From Lentzea terrae (lineage in GTDB: Bacteria; Actinomycetota; Actinomycetes; Mycobacteriales; Pseudonocardiaceae), in assembly GCF_003265345.1 (NCBI RefSeq), contig NZ_QFWW01000029.1:163673-199889 (forward strand): a stretch of DNA of 36,217 nt, read 5' to 3'. How positions within the stretch are numbered: position 1 is the first letter of the stretch; each line of letters starts with the position of its first letter. Positions 1 to 8,091 of this stretch are shown here, one piece after another. The position numbers were made by a program, and so were the translations under genes. The notes beneath the pieces were generated by a model. That model did no database searches. It worked only from the letters and a program-made list of their open reading frames with translations, and had not been told where the DNA came from.

Positions 1-173
1 ACGTGCCGCAGCACCTGAACCAAATTCTTGTAGCCGAGCTCGCTGGCAGCGCCACGCCGATCCAACTCGGCGATTTTCTGCATCACCGCAGATTCGCGAA
101 CCCGGATTTCCGTCACCTCGTCGACGACACTGCGCAGCAGCTCGTCGGTGGACAGAAGTCGGGTTTCGCTCAC
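1..173 (-). CDS. DUF222/HNH endonuclease family protein, N-terminus only (cut by window edge)
   Basis: Only the first 57 or so codons are present, read leftwards from a GTG at 171-173; the gene runs off the left edge. The peptide begins VSETRLLSTDELLRSV and continues through IAELDRRGAASELGYKNL. The pattern 'AELDRRGAA..LGY..L' is the usual N-terminal helix of actinobacterial DUF222 (13E12-type) proteins, which normally end in an HNH nuclease domain. These genes are abundant and often multicopy in actinomycetes, and some lie in mobile regions. The nuclease part cannot be seen here, so the call rests on the N-terminal motif alone. The ribosome binding site is weak. Confidence 0.6.
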   Translation of the reverse strand, partial: MSETRLLSTDELLRSVVDEVTEIRVRESAVMQKIAELDRRGAASELGYKNLVQVLRH

Positions 174-178
174 GTGTT

Positions 179-339
179 CTACTCTACCGCCAGATCACAA
201 ACCGATAACGGCCCAAGGTGAACACAATCGAGTGAACCGAGCCGAACGCACGCACGCACGCGATTGAGGCTTGACTTTGGGTGCGAGGTGCTACCTATTG
301 CGGATCGGGCGGGTGCGAGAATCCGACCTTTTCCGTCCG
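179..339. other. Non-coding gap with a short CGCA microsatellite
   Basis: No convincing gene. It holds about four tandem CGCA units near 247-262. A promoter-like pair (TTGACT at 271-276, CTATTG at 295-300, 18-base spacer) faces right. If active, it would transcribe antisense to the membrane protein gene that ends at 340. Weak evidence. Confidence 0.3.
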
Positions 340-1059
340 TCAGGACCCGAGCAACCACCGTCGCCAGGTGGCCCGACGCGCGGCAGGTGACCCCTCCGCT
401 GGAACCGCCACCGACCCGACCCGCTCGGCACCGACCGCCCACCACCCGAACAGCACCGCAGCAGCCACTCCCCCGTGCAGCACGCTGGCCAACGTGGCTT
501 CCTTCAGCACTCCCATGAACACCCACCCGAACGACAGCAGCAACAAGCACGGCACCAAGCCGAGCTTCCCGGCCCGCCACCCGGCCACCGCCAGCAGGAC
601 CGCGCCCACGATCGACCCGGCCGAGGCCGTCACCGGAATGCGCCACAACCCGTATGAAAGGTCCACATAGGACTCCATCACGAACGAAGTGGCCTGCGAG
701 ACACCAATGCGATCGACCAGCGAGAAGGCCGTCAGGTCCACCCCGGAGAAGTAGAGCCGCGCAAACAGCGACGCCACGAACAGCGCGCCACCAGCCAGAG
801 CGAGCCCACCGAGCTCCAGAGCGAACACGATCACCGTGGCGCACAGCAGGATCGACGCCAGGGCGAACAGCGCATACCCGGCAGTGACCAACTCCGGCTG
901 ACGCGCGTACGCGGCCAGCTGTTCGGGCGCGGCGAACGGTTCGGAGTCGAAGCGCGCGCGTTCCGAAGCCGTGAAGCCGGCCGTCTCCACCCCGAGGTGC
1001 CGCACGAGCAGCGCGGCGAGCCAGACCAGTGGACCGGCCATCAACGCGAGGACTCTCAT
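340..1059 (-). CDS. Multi-pass membrane protein of unknown function (239 aa)
   Basis: An integral membrane protein with about five hydrophobic stretches: an N-terminal segment (ALMAGPLVWLAALLV), two in the centre (TAGYALFALASILLCATVIVFAL; GGLALAGGALFVASLFARLYF), and two near the end (IVGAVLLAVAG; VPCLLLLSFGWVFMGVL). A charged C-terminal tail follows. I chose the ATG at 1057-1059 because GGGCGGC lies just before it; a TTG nine bases upstream is also possible. Codon use has strong GC third positions, typical of a real gene here. I do not recognise the family. It diverges from the small membrane protein at 1167, and they share a 107-base intergenic region. Confidence 0.7.
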   Translation of the reverse strand: MRVLALMAGPLVWLAALLVRHLGVETAGFTASERARFDSEPFAAPEQLAAYARQPELVTAGYALFALASILLCATVIVFALELGGLALAGGALFVASLFARLYFSGVDLTAFSLVDRIGVSQATSFVMESYVDLSYGLWRIPVTASAGSIVGAVLLAVAGWRAGKLGLVPCLLLLSFGWVFMGVLKEATLASVLHGGVAAAVLFGWWAVGAERVGSVAVPAEGSPAARRATWRRWLLGS

Positions 1060-1166
1060 GCCGCCCAACGCTAGGGAGTGTCGAACTCGAGGAGATCAGA
1101 CCACGGTCCGAACGTGCGTAGTTGTACTGATGCCGACGCAGCGACGCGGCGGGCACGCTCGATCAC

Positions 1167-1496
1167 ATGACCACAGCAGACCGCGACCGAGGCGCCGCGC
1201 TGGCAGGCTTCGTCGCCTCGGCGGGCCTGCTCGTGCTCACCGTCGGCGCCTACTTCAACGACACATTCGCGCACCTCGGCTGGCAGGGTGGCGAGTACGC
1301 GTACGCGTTCATCTGGACCGCGATCGGTTTGAGCGTGGTCGGTGGGGTGATCAGGCTCGCCGCGCCGGCGCCGTGGCGGTCGGTCGGTGCCGGGCTGGCG
1401 GTGGGCGGCATCGGCGGTGTGGTGGTCCTGGCCGTGCTGATCATCGCGTTCTTCGTGTTGCTCGCGACCAGCGACTGGGGCATCTCCGTGCCCTAG
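1167..1496 (+). CDS. Small three-helix membrane protein (109 aa)
   Basis: It has three predicted membrane segments: near residues 11-28 (LAGFVASAGLLVLTVGAYF), 45-65 (YAFIWTAIGLSVVGGVI), and 75-100 (GAGLAVGGIGGVVVLAVLIIAFFVLL). Short loops join them and no catalytic motif is visible. Start is an ATG after a weak ribosome binding site. The stop codon TAG at 1494-1496 shares bases with the stop of the convergent GtrA gene. Function unknown; resemblance to generic actinobacterial small membrane proteins is inference. Confidence 0.65.
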   Translation: MTTADRDRGAALAGFVASAGLLVLTVGAYFNDTFAHLGWQGGEYAYAFIWTAIGLSVVGGVIRLAAPAPWRSVGAGLAVGGIGGVVVLAVLIIAFFVLLATSDWGISVP

Positions 1497-2038
1497 GCAG
1501 CCTGATCGAGATCGGTGTCGAACCGCTTTTCGCGCACCTTTTTCGGCGTGCGCTGCCCCTCGACGGGGAACACCCAGCGGCGGAACGCCCAGAACCTGAA
1601 CACCATCGCGACGAGCGTGCCGATGATCATTCCGCTGACGAAGTCCGCCACCTCCTGCACCAGGAGGCTGACCTGCGGGACCGCCAGGTGCAGGACGTAC
1701 CGCGAGATCACGTACGGCAGCGAGTTCAGCCCCACGCCGATGCCGCTGATGAGGAAGAACAGGGCGGCCTCGTGGTGCCGTTCCCGACCGCCTCTGGTGC
1801 TGAACGACCATTCGCGGTTGAGGATGTACGACACGATCGTCGCCACGATGGTGGCCACCACGAGCGCGGTGACGGGCTTTGCTTTCAGCACGGTGAACTT
1901 CAGCGTGTAGTTCAACGCCGTGGTGACCAGAAAGCTGGTGCCGCCGACGAGCAGGAACTTCAGCACCTCGCGGTGCTTCAGCGCGAGAGTCCGAATCGGC
2001 CCCGGCAACACGGACAGCACTCCGCTGAAGACCGACAT
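1493..2038 (-). CDS. GtrA family membrane protein
   Basis: A 181-residue, four-helix GtrA/DPMS3-type protein. Diagnostic elements are KFLLVGGTSFLVTTALNY in the first helix, the loop YILNREWSF after the second helix, and FRFWAFRRWVF near the end; the N-R-x-W-x-F element is a hallmark of the family. GtrA proteins are thought to help move or anchor polyprenyl-phosphate-linked sugars used by membrane glycosyltransferases. No glycosyltransferase is adjacent, so the substrate is unknown. The basic tail (RTPKKVREKRF) is likely cytoplasmic. Its stop codon overlaps that of the convergent gene at 1496. Confidence 0.88.
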   Translation of the reverse strand: MSVFSGVLSVLPGPIRTLALKHREVLKFLLVGGTSFLVTTALNYTLKFTVLKAKPVTALVVATIVATIVSYILNREWSFSTRGGRERHHEAALFFLISGIGVGLNSLPYVISRYVLHLAVPQVSLLVQEVADFVSGMIIGTLVAMVFRFWAFRRWVFPVEGQRTPKKVREKRFDTDLDQAA

Positions 2039-2093
2039 CTGTTCACCCTATCGCAGCCGCGACCAGGCAATTCGTGTTTTCCTGCACGAGAAA

Positions 2094-2732
2094 TCACCGC
2101 AGTTGCGACAGGCCGCGCAACGCGCTGGCGATCTGCTCGCGGTGGAGCTCCAGGACCTTGCTCGTGACGCCGTCGGTCGTGCTCCTGGCGACGTCGTCGG
2201 TGGCGACCTTGAGCACGGCGCTCATGGCCGCGGCCTGCACCCGGACCTCGAGGGCGTCCAGCGGCAGGCCCGTGCGTTCCGCGAGCACCTCGGCCAGCGC
2301 GTGCTCTGCCCGTTCGCGGAGCACGAGATAAGCGGCACGCAACGCGCGTTCGCCCTGTGTCAGGCGCACGACGTCGAGCACCGCCTCGATGTCCTCGTCG
2401 GACGCCGAGTCCAGCAGCGGCGAGTAGGTCGCGCGCAGGTGGTCGATCAGCTCCAGCTCGCGCGGCCAGGCGTGCAGCACCACGCAGAAGGCGTCGATCA
2501 TCTTGGTGAGCAACGGTTCTACGCAGCTCTCCTTGTGCGGGAAGTAGCGCCAGAACGTGCGTTCCGAGACGCCGGCGGCCTGGGCGATCTGCTCGCCGGA
2601 GGTGGCCGCGACGCCCTGCTCGGCGAACAGTCGCACCGCGTGCCGCGAGATGTCGAGGCGCTGCTGCTGACGTTGCTCCTCGCTCACCGGCGGCCGGCCG
2701 CGGCGAGGTTTTTCCGACACAACGTCCGTCAT
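2094..2732 (-). CDS. TetR family transcriptional regulator
   Basis: A 212-residue TetR-type repressor. The N-terminal helix-turn-helix reads AVRLFAEQGVAATSGEQIA followed by AAGVSERTFWRYFPHKESC (about residues 30-68), the canonical TetR layout; the rest is the variable ligand-binding and dimerisation region. I prefer the ATG at 2730-2732 (MTDVVSEKPRRGRPP) over an upstream GTG because the basic GRPP run is a usual N-terminus. It diverges from the P450-ferredoxin pair, and a palindrome (2771-2785) lies between them, so it probably represses the P450 operon and itself and is released by a small molecule. Ligand unknown. Confidence 0.92.
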   Translation of the reverse strand: MTDVVSEKPRRGRPPVSEEQRQQQRLDISRHAVRLFAEQGVAATSGEQIAQAAGVSERTFWRYFPHKESCVEPLLTKMIDAFCVVLHAWPRELELIDHLRATYSPLLDSASDEDIEAVLDVVRLTQGERALRAAYLVLRERAEHALAEVLAERTGLPLDALEVRVQAAAMSAVLKVATDDVARSTTDGVTSKVLELHREQIASALRGLSQLR

Positions 2733-2770
2733 CGGGCGATTTAAGCACGTCACTCACCCGGATCATTTAG

Positions 2771-2785
2771 TGGCAGAGAGTGCCA
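2771..2785. promoter_or_regulatory. Probable TetR operator between tetR and P450 genes
   Basis: TGGCAGAGAGTGCCA is a perfect 5-base inverted repeat (TGGCA/TGCCA) with a 5-base centre. The symmetry extends imperfectly into flanking TTA/TAA. It lies 20 bases upstream of the P450 ATG and 38 bases upstream of the tetR ATG, where it could block both promoters. Its role as the operator of the adjacent regulator is inference from position and symmetry. Confidence 0.65.
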
Positions 2786-2805
2786 TTAATCGCTACGGTC
2801 GAAGT

Positions 2806-4005
2806 ATGAGCACTGCCACCGAACGACTACAGCTGCCGCTGCCCAGGCCGAACGTCCTCGACCTGGCTCCGCTCTACGAGGTGCTGCGCCGGGAGGCACC
2901 GATCGCGCCGGTCACCACACCGGCCGGTGACCCCGCGTGGCTCGTGACCCGCTACGAGGAGGTCCGCCTCCTGCTGGGCGACAAGCGCTTCGGCCGCTCC
3001 CACCCGTCGCCCGAGGAGGCCTCGCGCATCACGACCGCCGCCGTCCAGGACGGTCCGACGGGCTCCTACGAGACCGAGGAGGCCGACCACGCCCGGATGC
3101 GCCGCCTGCTCACGCCGGCGTTCTCCGCCAAGCGGATGCGGATGCTGTCCGACCACATGGAACGGTTGGTGGAGGGGTACATCGACCAACTGACGTCCTC
3201 CGGCGACGTCGTCGACCTGCACGCCGGACTCGCGTACCCGTTGCCCGTGGCCATGATCTGCCGCCTGCTCGGGGTGCCGGAGTCCGACCACGAGCTGTTC
3301 TCCCGGCTGTCCGAACGCATGGCCGACCTGACCATCGGCGCCGAAGCCCACACGGCGCGCGAGGAGTTCTTCCGCTACATGGTCGGTCTCGTCGAGACCA
3401 AGCGCTCCTCGCTCGGCGAGGACGTGATCTCCGACCTGGTCCGCGCCCAGGACGAGGACCCGTCGTTCGACTACGCGGAGATGGTCCGGCTGTGCGTCGG
3501 CCTGCTGTTCGCGGGCCACGAGACCACCGTCAACCGCATCGGCCTGGGCACGCTGTTCCTGCTGACCGAACGTTCCCGGTGGGAAGCGCTGGTGGCCGAT
3601 CCCGACGGCCGCGTAGACGCCGTGGTCGAGGAGATCATGCGCCTGGGCGCGCCCGGCGACCTCGGTCTGCTGCGGTACGCGCACGAGGACGTCGACATCG
3701 CCGGCGTCACCATCCGCCGCGGCGACGCGCTGGTCCTGTCGATCAACGCGGCCAACCGCGACGCCTCCGTCTACTCCGACGCCGAGTCCTTCGACCCCGA
3801 CCGTCCGGAAAGGACACACCTCGGGTTCGGGCACGGCGCCCACTTCTGCATCGGCGCCTCGCTCGCCCGCACGGAGCTGCGCGTGGTCTTCGCCGCACTG
3901 GCCAAGCGTTTGCCGGGGTTGCGACTGGCGAAGGAGCTCGACCAGCTGGAGGTGCGGGCCACGCTCACGGGTGGTGTCGCCGAGCTGCCCGTCACCTGGA
4001 GGTGA
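2806..4005 (+). CDS. Cytochrome P450 monooxygenase
   Basis: A 399-residue soluble bacterial P450 that would hydroxylate or otherwise oxidise a small molecule with electrons from a ferredoxin. The I-helix oxygen-activation motif is LLFAGHETTVNR. The K-helix ExxR is in EEIMRLG. The haem-binding loop is FGHGAHFCIGASLAR, with proximal ligand Cys348. Length is standard. The frame stays open to a GTG at 2770, but that codon lies on the operator, so the ATG at 2806 (MSTATERLQLPLP) is chosen. The ferredoxin begins three bases after the stop, so the two form an operon. Substrate unknown; the family resembles actinobacterial CYP105/107-type enzymes, with subfamily not assignable by eye. Confidence 0.95.
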   Translation: MSTATERLQLPLPRPNVLDLAPLYEVLRREAPIAPVTTPAGDPAWLVTRYEEVRLLLGDKRFGRSHPSPEEASRITTAAVQDGPTGSYETEEADHARMRRLLTPAFSAKRMRMLSDHMERLVEGYIDQLTSSGDVVDLHAGLAYPLPVAMICRLLGVPESDHELFSRLSERMADLTIGAEAHTAREEFFRYMVGLVETKRSSLGEDVISDLVRAQDEDPSFDYAEMVRLCVGLLFAGHETTVNRIGLGTLFLLTERSRWEALVADPDGRVDAVVEEIMRLGAPGDLGLLRYAHEDVDIAGVTIRRGDALVLSINAANRDASVYSDAESFDPDRPERTHLGFGHGAHFCIGASLARTELRVVFAALAKRLPGLRLAKELDQLEVRATLTGGVAELPVTWR

Positions 4006-4008
4006 GTC

Positions 4009-4203
4009 GTGAAGGTCGTGGTGGACCAGGGGAAGTGCGTCGGAGCCGGGCAGTGCGTGCTGGCCGCGGACGACGTGTTCGACCAGCGGGACTCCGACGG
4101 GTTGGTGGACCTGCTGGATGCGAGCCCGCCGGCGGAGCGGTCGGCTGATGTGCGGCACGCGGCCGCGGTGTGCCCCGCGTCGGCGATCGTCGTGGAGGAC
4201 TGA
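4009..4203 (+). CDS. 3Fe-4S ferredoxin, P450 redox partner
   Basis: A 64-residue acidic ferredoxin of the single-cluster type that partners actinobacterial P450s. Cluster ligands are visible as Cys10 and Cys16 (KCVGAGQC) and Cys55 before proline (AVCPASAI). The position that would be the fourth ligand of a 4Fe-4S cluster is not cysteine (Ala13/Gly14), so a 3Fe-4S cluster is expected. Start is GTG at 4009 behind GGAGG at the end of the P450 gene. It should pass electrons from a ferredoxin reductase (not in this window) to the upstream P450. Confidence 0.94.
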   Translation: MKVVVDQGKCVGAGQCVLAADDVFDQRDSDGLVDLLDASPPAERSADVRHAAAVCPASAIVVED

Positions 4204-4209
4204 CTTTCC

Positions 4210-4338
4210 TCACAGGCGGCGAGGGCTGAACCGATGGGTCCACGGCAGGCCGAGCACATCGCCCGCGATCACGGTCCAGCCGGGCTGTTCGTACTGCGCC
4301 AGCGGACAGTGCGCGTGCCGGGCGATGTCCCGGCCGCG
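4210..4338 (-). pseudogene. Possible remnant of a larger gene (42 codons, no start)
   Basis: The minus strand keeps a 42-codon open frame with about 88% G/C at third positions, ending in TGA at 4210-4212. An in-frame TAG lies immediately upstream (4339-4341) and there is no usable start. The peptide includes ARHAHCPLAQYEQPGW and VIAGDVLGLPWTHRFSP. The GDVLG.PW element loosely recalls cyclic-nucleotide-binding domains, but this is too short to claim. It may be the decayed end of a gene between the ferredoxin and the cupin, or chance. Confidence 0.25.
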
Positions 4339-4360
4339 CTACTGCCGATCGGGGCCGCGG

Positions 4361-4828
4361 TCAGACGAAGTACGAGTCGTGCTTCTCGCAGAACGCCGTC
4401 CGCTCGTCCTGCGAGATTTTGCCGATCTTCTCGAAGTACTCCTCACGCGGCGCACCCGGCGTGAACAGCAGCAGCATCTCGGCCGGCGCGTCGGAGTCGT
4501 TGCGGAAGGCGTGCAGCCCGCCCTGCGGCACGTGCAGGAAGTCGCCCTGCTTCGCGTCGACCCACTGCTCGCCGTTGTACAGCCGCACGGTGCCGTCGAG
4601 GATGTAGAACGACTCCGAGATCGTGCGGTGGAAGTGCGTGCTCGGGCCGCCCGCGCGCGGTTTCATCATGACCCGGTACAGCCCGAACTCGCCGCGCGTG
4701 GTCTGCGTGGTCGCCAGGTAGTGGATGCCGTCGCCGGGTTTGCCGAGCTCGGGCTGGGTGTCGGCCGGGCGGAAGTTCGCGCTGACCTCGCCGTCCTGGC
4801 CGAAGTAGATCTGCTCTGGGTAGGACAT
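4361..4828 (-). CDS. Cupin domain protein
   Basis: A 155-residue single-domain cupin. Motif 1 is visible as GGPSTHFHRTISESFYILDGTV (HFH and the following glutamate are the likely metal ligands) and motif 2 as GDFLHVPQGGLHAFRND (second histidine ligand). The C-terminal segment (EEYFEKIGKISQDE) is typical of the small quercetinase-like cupins common in actinomycetes. The start is the ATG at 4826-4828 (MSYPEQ), nine bases from a strong GGGGAGG; an earlier ATG directly abuts that site. It is convergent with the P450 pair and in line with the kinase gene. Metal and substrate are unknown; it may be an oxygenase, an isomerase or a binding protein. Confidence 0.88.
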   Translation of the reverse strand: MSYPEQIYFGQDGEVSANFRPADTQPELGKPGDGIHYLATTQTTRGEFGLYRVMMKPRAGGPSTHFHRTISESFYILDGTVRLYNGEQWVDAKQGDFLHVPQGGLHAFRNDSDAPAEMLLLFTPGAPREEYFEKIGKISQDERTAFCEKHDSYFV

Positions 4829-4850
4829 GCCGATCATCCTCCCCGGCGGC

Positions 4851-6434
4851 TCAGCTCTGCATCAGCGGTTCGGTGAGAGGCGTGCCGTCCGCCTTGCCCA
4901 CGAAGCAGTGGATGATGCGGCTCGAACGCCGGTAGCCGTTCTCCTCCTTCACCTTCCACGCCTCCTCGGTCGGGATGACCACCCAGTACCGCAGGGTCTT
5001 CTCCTTGTCCTGCCCGGCCACCTTGGCCGACAGGAACGTGCGGGTGCACACGGTTCCGCCGATCTTCGTCAGCTCCGCGGCGCCGGGGTACGGCACGTCC
5101 TTCTCGTGCTCGGTGTTCGCGACGACCGTGTCGAGCACCTCCGTCTCGTGCGCCTTGTAGCAACCGACGCGGTCCTTGGAGTGGTCCATCTTGCGCGCGC
5201 CTTTCGCGGGCGTCCAGGTCAGGCAGTCCTTGCGGAACCCCAGCCCGCTGTCCGGCAGGTCGCCGCCGGGTCCGGAGGTCAGCACGGGCTGCATCGCGGG
5301 CGAGCTGGAGGGACCGGTCAGGCCCAGGTTGTCGAACATCGGCTTGAACACCGTGAAGTACAACAGGACCAGCGCGCCCACCAGGAGCAGCGGAACGATC
5401 ATCGCCGAGAGGATCAGGCCGATCGGGCGGCGCTTGCGGGGCGCCGGCGGGAGGATGACCGGTGGCGCCATGACCATCGAGTTCACGGTCATCGGCCCAG
5501 AAGTGTTCGGCCCAGAGGTGCTCGGCGCAGGGGCGTCAGGCGTGCTGGGCGTCGGCGGGGCGATGGGCGCGGGGACAACGGGTTTGAGCTGCTGGGTGAG
5601 CTCGTTCCCGGCGTGCAGCGCCCGTTCGATCAACCGGTGCGCGGCCGCCACGCCCAGCCGGCGTTCCGGATCGGGCTCCAGCAGCCCGGTGATCAGCTCG
5701 CCGAGCGGACCGGTCACGCGCGGCTGCGGCCGTTCGTTCATCACCGCGAGGATCGTCGCCGAGGTGGTCGGCCGGTCGAAGGCGCCTTTCCCCTCGGTGG
5801 CGTAGAAAAGCGTGGCGCCAAGCGCCCACAGGTCCCACGCGGGCATGGCTTCACCGCCCGCGAGGCGTTCCGGCGACATGTACGCGGGCGAACCGATCAG
5901 CGTGCCGGTCGCGGTCAGCCGCGGGTCGTCGATCGACTGGGCGATGCCGAAGTCGGTGAGCTTTGCGGTGCCCTTGCCCGGCACCATCACGTTGCCCGGC
6001 TTGACATCCCGGTGCACGACGCCGGAGGAGTGGGCGGCCTCCAGCGCGTTCAGCAGCTGCGCGGCCAGCGTGGCCGCTGCTTTCACCTCGAGCGGGCCGT
6101 CGCGCTCGACCAGCTCGTCCAGCGTCGGAGCCTTGATCAGCTCCATCACGATGAACGTCTGGTCGTCCTCGGAGATGAGGTCGTAGACGGTGACCACGGC
6201 CGGGTCCTGCAGCTGGCTCGCGATCCGCGCCTCGCGCAGCACCCGTTCCTGGTAGACGACTCGTTCCTCGGCGGGCACGTTGCCGGGGAGCAGCAGCTCC
6301 TTCACCGCCACGTCGCGGCCCAGCACGGTGTCCTTTCCCAGCCACACGGCCCCCATGCCGCCCCGCCCCAGTTCCCGGACGAGCCGGTAGCGTCTGTTGC
6401 CCACCTCGCGCATGGCGGGAAGTTTCGCAGCCAC
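4851..6434 (-). CDS. Transmembrane Ser/Thr protein kinase (PknB-like) with septum-formation-type sensor domain
   Basis: A 527-residue receptor-type kinase. The catalytic domain spans about residues 16-275: glycine loop GRGGMGAVW (23-31), Lys45, HRDVKPGN with catalytic Asp143, and DFG at 161-163. The activation loop continues to GSPAYMSPE. A Pro/Ser/Thr-rich linker is followed by a basic stop and one membrane helix (about 342-364). The extracellular C-terminus contains DCLTWTP and a Cys-rich region around VGCYKAHETEV that matches the 'septum formation' domain found on actinobacterial secreted proteins, rather than PASTA repeats. The start is either GTG at 6434 or ATG at 6413. It diverges from the esterase gene. 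Signal and targets are unknown. Confidence 0.93.
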   Translation of the reverse strand: MAAKLPAMREVGNRRYRLVRELGRGGMGAVWLGKDTVLGRDVAVKELLLPGNVPAEERVVYQERVLREARIASQLQDPAVVTVYDLISEDDQTFIVMELIKAPTLDELVERDGPLEVKAAATLAAQLLNALEAAHSSGVVHRDVKPGNVMVPGKGTAKLTDFGIAQSIDDPRLTATGTLIGSPAYMSPERLAGGEAMPAWDLWALGATLFYATEGKGAFDRPTTSATILAVMNERPQPRVTGPLGELITGLLEPDPERRLGVAAAHRLIERALHAGNELTQQLKPVVPAPIAPPTPSTPDAPAPSTSGPNTSGPMTVNSMVMAPPVILPPAPRKRRPIGLILSAMIVPLLLVGALVLLYFTVFKPMFDNLGLTGPSSSPAMQPVLTSGPGGDLPDSGLGFRKDCLTWTPAKGARKMDHSKDRVGCYKAHETEVLDTVVANTEHEKDVPYPGAAELTKIGGTVCTRTFLSAKVAGQDKEKTLRYWVVIPTEEAWKVKEENGYRRSSRIIHCFVGKADGTPLTEPLMQS

Positions 6435-6443
6435 TCACCCGGT

Positions 6444-6480
6444 CCGGTGAACCGGCCATGACGTACGGACAGAGCGTCAT
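6444..6480. promoter_or_regulatory. Inverted repeats in the kinase/esterase divergent region
   Basis: Two symmetric elements lie in the 91-base gap: CCGGTGAACCGG (6444-6455, 5-base arms) and ATGACG/CGTCAT (6458-6463 and 6475-6480, 11-base spacer). They are candidate regulator sites; no regulator is assigned. Confidence 0.3.
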
Positions 6481-6525
6481 CTGACGGGCGCGACGGCGCT
6501 GCGGTCCCGCTTAGCGTCGCGCGCC

Positions 6526-8064
6526 GTGAGACTGTCAAAGCTGTTGGCCACCACCTTGCTCCTGACCGGCTTGGCGCCACTCGCGCCGGCGTCGGCCTCG
6601 GCGATCTCGTGCGCGGCGGTACCGGTCACCGCTCCGGCCGGTGCCAGGATCGAGTCCGTGGACGCCGTGCGCCGGCCGGGCGGGACCGTCACGTTCCCGC
6701 AGACCCCTTTCTCCGCACCACCACCGATCCACGACGTGCCCGCGTACTGCGAGCTCACCGTCACCGTCACGCACGGTTCCGACCACGCCAAGACCGTGGT
6801 CGCGCTCCCGGAGACCGGCTGGTCCGGTCGCCTGCAGGGCATCGGCGGCAGCGCGTACGCCGCCGGTGACACCGGCGCCCCGTTCGTGCAGGCCGTGAAG
6901 GACGGCTACACCGCGGTGACGACCGACGCGGGCGTGCTGACCGGCCTCGACACCAGCTGGGCGGTGCGCGACGGGCAGCTCGACCGGACGCTGCTGACCA
7001 ACTTCGCGTCGCGGTCGGTGCACGAGTCGTCCGTGCTCGCCAAGGACGTGGTCCGCAAGCACTACCAGCGCGCGGTTTCGTTCTCGTACTGGAACGGCTG
7101 CTCGACCGGTGGCCGCCAGGGTTACGCCGAGGCGCAGAACCACCCGGACGACTACGACGGCGTCCTCGCCAACGCGCCGGCCGTGAACTGGGCCCAGTTC
7201 GCCGTCGCGACGCTGTGGCCGCAGATCGTGCAGAACCAGGACGGCCACGTCGTCAGCAACTGCGTGCTGAACGAGTTCCGCAAGGCCGCCGTGGCAGCCT
7301 GCGACGCCGCCGACGGGGTGCGGAACCAGATCGTCGACCGCCCGGACCGCTGCGGCTACGACCCGCGCCGTCTCGTGGGCGAGGTCGTGGTGTGCGACGG
7401 CGTTCCGGTCACGGTGACCGCTGCCGACGCCGACGTGATGCGCAAGATCTGGAACGGCCCGACCGACGAGCACGGCCGGTCGTTGTGGCCCGGTCTGCCG
7501 AAGGGCGCAGATCCGATCTGGCTGGCGGGCACGCTGCCCGGTTATCCCGGCCCCGGCTTCCCGGTGGCGTCGGCTTGGGTGGCGAGCTTTTTGTTGAAGC
7601 AGCCCGGTTTCGACACCTCGAAGCTCACCTACCAGCAGTACCGCGACCTGTTCCGGCAGTCGGTGCGCGAGTTCGACGCGGTGATCGGCACCTCGAACCC
7701 CGACCTCTCGGCGTTCCGGCGCGCCGGCGGCAAGCTGATCACGTTCGTCGGGACCAACGACCAGCTGATCCCGCCCGGCGGCACGCTCGCCTACCGCGCG
7801 GAGGTCGAACGGCGGATGGGGTACGTGAACAACTTCTACCGCCTGTTCCTCGCACCGGGCGTGGACCACTGCTTCGGCGGCAACGGCGCCGCGCCGGTCA
7901 ACCCGCTCGGCGCACTGGTCGACTGGGTCGAGCGCGGCAAGGCTCCCGCCGTGCTGACCGGTGCGTCGGCTGACGGGTCCACCCGGAACCTGTGCCCGCT
8001 GCCGCAGGTGTCGCGGTACCGCGGTGGTGACCCGAAGCTGGCGTCCAGCTTCCGCTGCAGCTAG
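6526..8064 (+). CDS. Secreted tannase/feruloyl esterase family hydrolase
   Basis: A 512-residue alpha/beta-hydrolase of the tannase/feruloyl esterase family, which hydrolyses aromatic-acid esters such as plant feruloyl or galloyl esters. An N-terminal signal peptide ends in PASASA before ISCAA. The family's CS-D-HC catalytic arrangement is visible: Cys192-Ser193 in GCSTGGRQG, Asp412 in GTNDQLIPP, and His448-Cys449 in GVDHCFGG, with the two cysteines expected to bond. The segment DAADGVRNQIVD (about 260-271) resembles the calcium site of this family. Start is GTG at 6526. Exported and probably extracellular. The exact substrate cannot be read from sequence. Confidence 0.92.
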   Translation: MRLSKLLATTLLLTGLAPLAPASASAISCAAVPVTAPAGARIESVDAVRRPGGTVTFPQTPFSAPPPIHDVPAYCELTVTVTHGSDHAKTVVALPETGWSGRLQGIGGSAYAAGDTGAPFVQAVKDGYTAVTTDAGVLTGLDTSWAVRDGQLDRTLLTNFASRSVHESSVLAKDVVRKHYQRAVSFSYWNGCSTGGRQGYAEAQNHPDDYDGVLANAPAVNWAQFAVATLWPQIVQNQDGHVVSNCVLNEFRKAAVAACDAADGVRNQIVDRPDRCGYDPRRLVGEVVVCDGVPVTVTAADADVMRKIWNGPTDEHGRSLWPGLPKGADPIWLAGTLPGYPGPGFPVASAWVASFLLKQPGFDTSKLTYQQYRDLFRQSVREFDAVIGTSNPDLSAFRRAGGKLITFVGTNDQLIPPGGTLAYRAEVERRMGYVNNFYRLFLAPGVDHCFGGNGAAPVNPLGALVDWVERGKAPAVLTGASADGSTRNLCPLPQVSRYRGGDPKLASSFRCS

Positions 8065-8069
8065 CTAGT

Positions 8070-8087
8070 GGCGTGCCCGGACACGCC
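8070..8087. terminator. Small hairpin between convergent genes
   Basis: GGCGTG and CACGCC form 6-base arms around a 6-base loop between the stops of the esterase (8064) and EF-hand (8092) genes. It could serve both strands. There is no T-run, so this is tentative. The esterase stop is backed by a second in-frame TAG two codons later or nearby (AGCTAGCTAG). Confidence 0.4.
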
Positions 8088-8091
8088 CGCG

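Noticed and set aside
247..262. CGCA microsatellite as a phase-variation tract
   Set aside because: Only about four units, not inside a gene or promoter that it could switch.
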